A DNA stretch of 64,000 nt. Origin: CAVSPO01 sp963730005. Its GTDB lineage: Bacteria; Actinomycetota; Actinomycetes; Propionibacteriales; Propionibacteriaceae. This document shows positions 61,202-64,000 of this stretch, piece after piece (positions within the stretch are counted from its first letter, which is position 1; the number at the start of each line of letters is the position of its first letter). The position numbers and the translations under genes are program-made. Location: assembly GCA_963730005.1 (NCBI GenBank), contig CAVSPO010000023.1:1-64000 (forward strand), in the 5' to 3' direction. Below the pieces are notes generated by a model that saw only the letters and a program-made list of their open reading frames with translations, made no database searches and was not told where the DNA came from.

Positions 61202-64000
61202 TCAGTGCTGGCCGTGCCAGTCGGTCAACTTGTCGATGATGGTCGGCCGCAGGTTGACCACCGGGATGATCTCGTCGACCGAGCCCACCCGAACCGCCCG
61301 CTCGACGGTGTGGAAGGCGTCGAACTCGTCGGCCACCTCTTGCTGACGCTGCTGGCGAATCTCGGCCCACTTCTCGTCGTACTGCGACTCCAGCTGCGCC
61401 TGCTCGCTTTCGTCGTCGGCCTCCTTGATCTGTTGGGCGAGTGCCTTCAGGACGGGGTCGTTGGCGGTACGCCGGTCGACTTCGCGCGAGAACACCACCG
61501 CAGCTGCGGGGGCGCCGCCGATCACCGAGGCGTAGGAACCCTCGAGCGCCAACACCGTCATGGCGTCATTGAGCGCTTTGCTGAACACCACGAAGGCGCC
61601 GCCGTGATAGCGGCTCAGCACGGTGAACACGATCGGGCCGTCGAAGTTGACGATCGCCCGGCCGATTTCCGCGCCGTACTCCAGCTGCAGGTTGCGCAGT
61701 GACTCGGGGGAGCCGTCGAAGCCCGACAGGTTCGCCAACACCACGACCGCCCGGCTGCCCGACGCCGAGTTGATGGCCCGGGCCAACTTCTTGGCCGACT
61801 GCGGGAACAGGGTGCCGGCGGAGTAGGAGTCGGGCCCGTCGGAGCGCAGGAAGCCCTTGCGCGGGATCGAGTGGCCTTCGATACCGATCAGGCAGACCGG
61901 CCAACCGCCCACCCTGGTGTCGGTGACCACTGCTGTCTCGCCGCCAGCCAGGTCGCGCCAGCGTTCGGGGGAGGTGCAGTCCTGGTCAGCCACTGCGCGC
62001 ATCACGGTACGGATGTCGAATGGCTTCTTGCGGCCCGGGTTGAACTCGTTGCTGAAGATCTCGCCGACGTTCTTGAACCCGTACAGCTGCGCATCGTGGG
62101 GGTAGCTGGAGATGTCGCGGTCGTACCGGTCCGTCGTCACCGCCCGGGCAGCGTAGCGTTCGCCAGGCAGCACATAGCTGGTGTCGTGGTGACTCATCAG
62201 CATCGTGATCGCCTCGGACATGTCCGTCGCCCAGTACTGCGCCTCGCCGTTGGGGCCCATGATGCGGTCGTAGCCGCCGATGCCGATGTTGTCCTCGGCT
62301 GACACCGCACCGGAGAAGTCGAGGGCGTCCTTGCCGGTCAGCACCATCGCAGTGCCTGAGATCATGATCAGGATGCCCCTGGTGTGCATCAACATCGTCG
62401 ACTCGGCGTTCCAGTAGGGCTGGCCGCCGACGTTGATGCCCGAAACCACGACGTTGATCTCGTGCCCGGCCTGGGTAAAGGAGACCTGGCGACGCAGCGC
62501 CCGGGCGATCCAGTCCAGGTTCTCGGTGCCCGAGTCCATGGCGATCTTGGCGCCGGACGACAGCGTGAACCAGTCGACCGGCAGCCCTTCGGCCTCGGCC
62601 AGGTCGAGGGCTGCGATGACGCGCCGCGACTCCGGCTCCGCAAGCGTGCCCAACCCCTTGGTGGGATCGCCCATCAGCACGATCCGCTGCAGCCCTTGCG
62701 GGTGCCGCGACGTCGGGGTGGTGACCCGGCCCACGACGATGCCTGCAGTGTTCTGGCCTGGCGCCCGATAGGTGGGCGAGAGCACGTTCTCGTCGTCCAG
62801 ATCGAGCTCGATGAACTGCCCGTGGGGGCCCGCCAGCAGTTTGGCCAGCTCGTAGGGGTAGGTGGCACCCCGGCGGCGCGAGCGTGCCACATTCCGCTGG
62901 TAGTCGTTCTCGGGTTGCAGCAGGGCGTCCTCGCCCTGTGGGGCAGGCGCCAACGTCGCATGCGCCCCCAGCGACTTGTCGAACGTGATGTTCAGCACGG
63001 CGTCGTTGTCCGTGGTCGAATGACCCTGGACCTGGAGGCTGACGATGCCGGCGTCCATCAGCTGGGGACCGACCAGACTGTCCAGCTCGGCCAGGTCGTC
63101 GATCGGTTCCTGGATGGTGGGCCAGACCCGCACCCACACGTGGTTGTGCTCCAGGTGGTTGGTCAGCACGGGCCGCCAGCGGCGGACCGCCTCGACGCAC
63201 TCGTTGACTGTGTGCTCCAGCCGGGGCACTGAAACCAGTTGGCCCTGTTCGTCGTAGACCTTCGTGAGGTCGCGGACCTGGGCCAGGGCAATCAGGCGCA
63301 CATCGCGCGGGTTCGACTTGGCCACGGCTCGGTAGAGCCGGACCTCTTCGCTGGTCTCCAGCCGTTCGAGGTGGAACAGCCGCAGCCGCCACAGGTTCAA
63401 CCGGCGCGACACCGTGGGATGGATCCCGCGTACCAGCTGGTCCTCAATCAGGTGGTCGCCTGAGGGAACGTAGGTCAGGTAGTCCACCTGGTCACCGGAC
63501 TCCTCGACCAGGCAGATCACCACCCGGCGCAGTGGCATCGCGGCCAGTGGCTGGAGCGCCATGCCCAGCTGGTCGGTCAGTTCGTCGAGTGGTCGGGCGT
63601 CCCCACGTCGCGAGATGAACAGGTCGAGGGTGGCGGTGGCACCATCGGGCGCCTTGCGGATCTGCGCAGCCATCTCGTCGACGAAGCCCGATCCGTCGGT
63701 CAGTTCGTACAGGGTGCCGACGGTCGTGAGCAGCTGGATGGAACGGCCATCCTGGCGGAAGTCGGCGCTCACCCACGACCGGCCTTCGTGCTGGCAGCGT
63801 TGCACGTTGGCCAGGTGCGATTCCTGGTAGTGACGATGGGCCAGCACGACCAGCATCGGCTCCGGCGAGGATGCTGCACCAGCAACCATCGAAGTGGCCA
63901 GGAAACGAACCAACGGTTCCGGGATGTTGGTGAGCTCGGCCACCACGTCGTCGTAGTCGCTGGCGTCCGGGTGCTCGCCCAGGTAGCGCAGCCGCTCGGG
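61202..64000 (-). CDS. Multidomain acyl-CoA carboxylase, central and carboxyltransferase part (5' end beyond window)
   Basis: 932 C-terminal residues of a very large biotin-dependent carboxylase are visible; the frame stays open to the window edge. The first ~360 residues seen resemble the central region of eukaryotic-type acetyl-CoA carboxylase (ends with TYPYELAKLLAG). Then come the carboxyltransferase N-part (DWFTLSSGAKIAMDSGTENLDW in place of the usual NSGAR block, then INVGGQPYWNAES) and C-part (VVLANLSGFDGSPESLRNLQ, RYHGGAFVVFS). The biotin carboxylase and biotin carrier domains should lie upstream. Actinobacteria have such single-chain enzymes of about 1,800 residues; the acyl substrate is unknown. 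Confidence 0.88.
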   Translation of the reverse strand, partial: PERLRYLGEHPDASDYDDVVAELTNIPEPLVRFLATSMVAGAASSPEPMLVVLAHRHYQESHLANVQRCQHEGRSWVSADFRQDGRSIQLLTTVGTLYELTDGSGFVDEMAAQIRKAPDGATATLDLFISRRGDARPLDELTDQLGMALQPLAAMPLRRVVICLVEESGDQVDYLTYVPSGDHLIEDQLVRGIHPTVSRRLNLWRLRLFHLERLETSEEVRLYRAVAKSNPRDVRLIALAQVRDLTKVYDEQGQLVSVPRLEHTVNECVEAVRRWRPVLTNHLEHNHVWVRVWPTIQEPIDDLAELDSLVGPQLMDAGIVSLQVQGHSTTDNDAVLNITFDKSLGAHATLAPAPQGEDALLQPENDYQRNVARSRRRGATYPYELAKLLAGPHGQFIELDLDDENVLSPTYRAPGQNTAGIVVGRVTTPTSRHPQGLQRIVLMGDPTKGLGTLAEPESRRVIAALDLAEAEGLPVDWFTLSSGAKIAMDSGTENLDWIARALRRQVSFTQAGHEINVVVSGINVGGQPYWNAESTMLMHTRGILIMISGTAMVLTGKDALDFSGAVSAEDNIGIGGYDRIMGPNGEAQYWATDMSEAITMLMSHHDTSYVLPGERYAARAVTTDRYDRDISSYPHDAQLYGFKNVGEIFSNEFNPGRKKPFDIRTVMRAVADQDCTSPERWRDLAGGETAVVTDTRVGGWPVCLIGIEGHSIPRKGFLRSDGPDSYSAGTLFPQSAKKLARAINSASGSRAVVVLANLSGFDGSPESLRNLQLEYGAEIGRAIVNFDGPIVFTVLSRYHGGAFVVFSKALNDAMTVLALEGSYASVIGGAPAAAVVFSREVDRRTANDPVLKALAQQIKEADDESEQAQLESQYDEKWAEIRQQRQQEVADEFDAFHTVERAVRVGSVDEIIPVVNLRPTIIDKLTDWHGQH

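Overview
The window is high-GC actinobacterial DNA, and the gene set suggests a member of the Propionibacteriaceae or a close relative. Evidence for actinobacteria: Lsr2, ClpC, mycothiol-type thiol genes (mshA-like, mshB-like, mycothione reductase), DisA/RadA, the 33-residue ribosomal protein bS22, DUF2342 and DUF3152 proteins, frequent GTG starts, and many genes whose -10 box sits about 7 nt before the start codon (leaderless transcripts). Pyrophosphate-linked genes (K+-independent H+-PPase, soluble PPase), a group 1 [NiFe]-hydrogenase and a ferredoxin-dependent 2-oxoacid oxidoreductase point to an anaerobic or facultative life style. The species cannot be fixed from the sequence alone. I saw no tRNA, rRNA, CRISPR array, insertion sequence or prophage gene.

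Layout. 1-4.3 kb: a truncated GerMN-type lipoprotein gene, then an operon of membrane H+-PPase plus an unrecognised protein. 4.4-7.5 kb: 4-hydroxy-2-oxovalerate aldolase and acetaldehyde dehydrogenase, facing an FCD/GntR regulator with a palindrome in the shared promoter region. 7.5-15.3 kb: Fur-like regulator and ferritin, two dehydrogenases, a degenerate serine-hydrolase-like membrane protein, SixA-like phosphatase, a methyltransferase and paired CrcB fluoride channels. 15.4-17.5 kb: ppa and dacB. 17.5-22.3 kb: hydrogenase operon (small subunit, large subunit, cytochrome b with a long N-terminal extension, protease). 22.3-27.6 kb: a convergent operon with an XRE-cupin regulator, a single-chain fusion of an AMP-forming acyl-CoA ligase to the gamma subunit of a 2-oxoacid:ferredoxin oxidoreductase, then its delta, alpha and beta subunits. 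27.7-36.2 kb: DUF2342 protein, DUF3152 lipoprotein, hpt, folE-folP-folB-folK, lsr2, clpC. 36.2-41.6 kb: ferredoxin-NADP reductase, aroD, mshB-like, mshA-like and a membrane protein. 41.7-45.4 kb: TPP-riboswitch-controlled ECF transporter operon (YkoE/YkoD/YkoC type) plus a P-loop kinase. 45.5-51.5 kb: HEAT-repeat protein, cardiolipin synthase, mutY, disA, radA. 51.5-61.2 kb: VOC protein, TIM-barrel protein, proline dehydrogenase, CPBP protease, Mak_N_cap-like protein, asd, proC, bS22, histidine phosphatase, mycothione reductase, GH3-like lipoprotein. 61.2-64 kb: the C-terminal half of a very large acyl-CoA carboxylase, cut by the window edge.

How it fits together. The order ppa, dacB, DUF2342, hpt, folEPBK, lsr2, clpC, mutY, disA, radA follows a gene order I recall from other actinobacteria such as Mycobacterium tuberculosis. 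Against that frame, the 10-kb hydrogenase plus oxidoreductase block lies exactly between dacB and the DUF2342 gene, and tilS and ftsH are missing from their usual places beside hpt. The block joins H2 oxidation or evolution at the membrane with ferredoxin-linked 2-oxoacid/acyl-CoA chemistry. The ligase-gamma fusion implies that acid activation to acyl-CoA and the oxidoreductase work as one unit. This block, with its fused subunit, its chimeric cytochrome b and a perfect palindrome at its predicted transcription start, is the part most likely to hold something undescribed.
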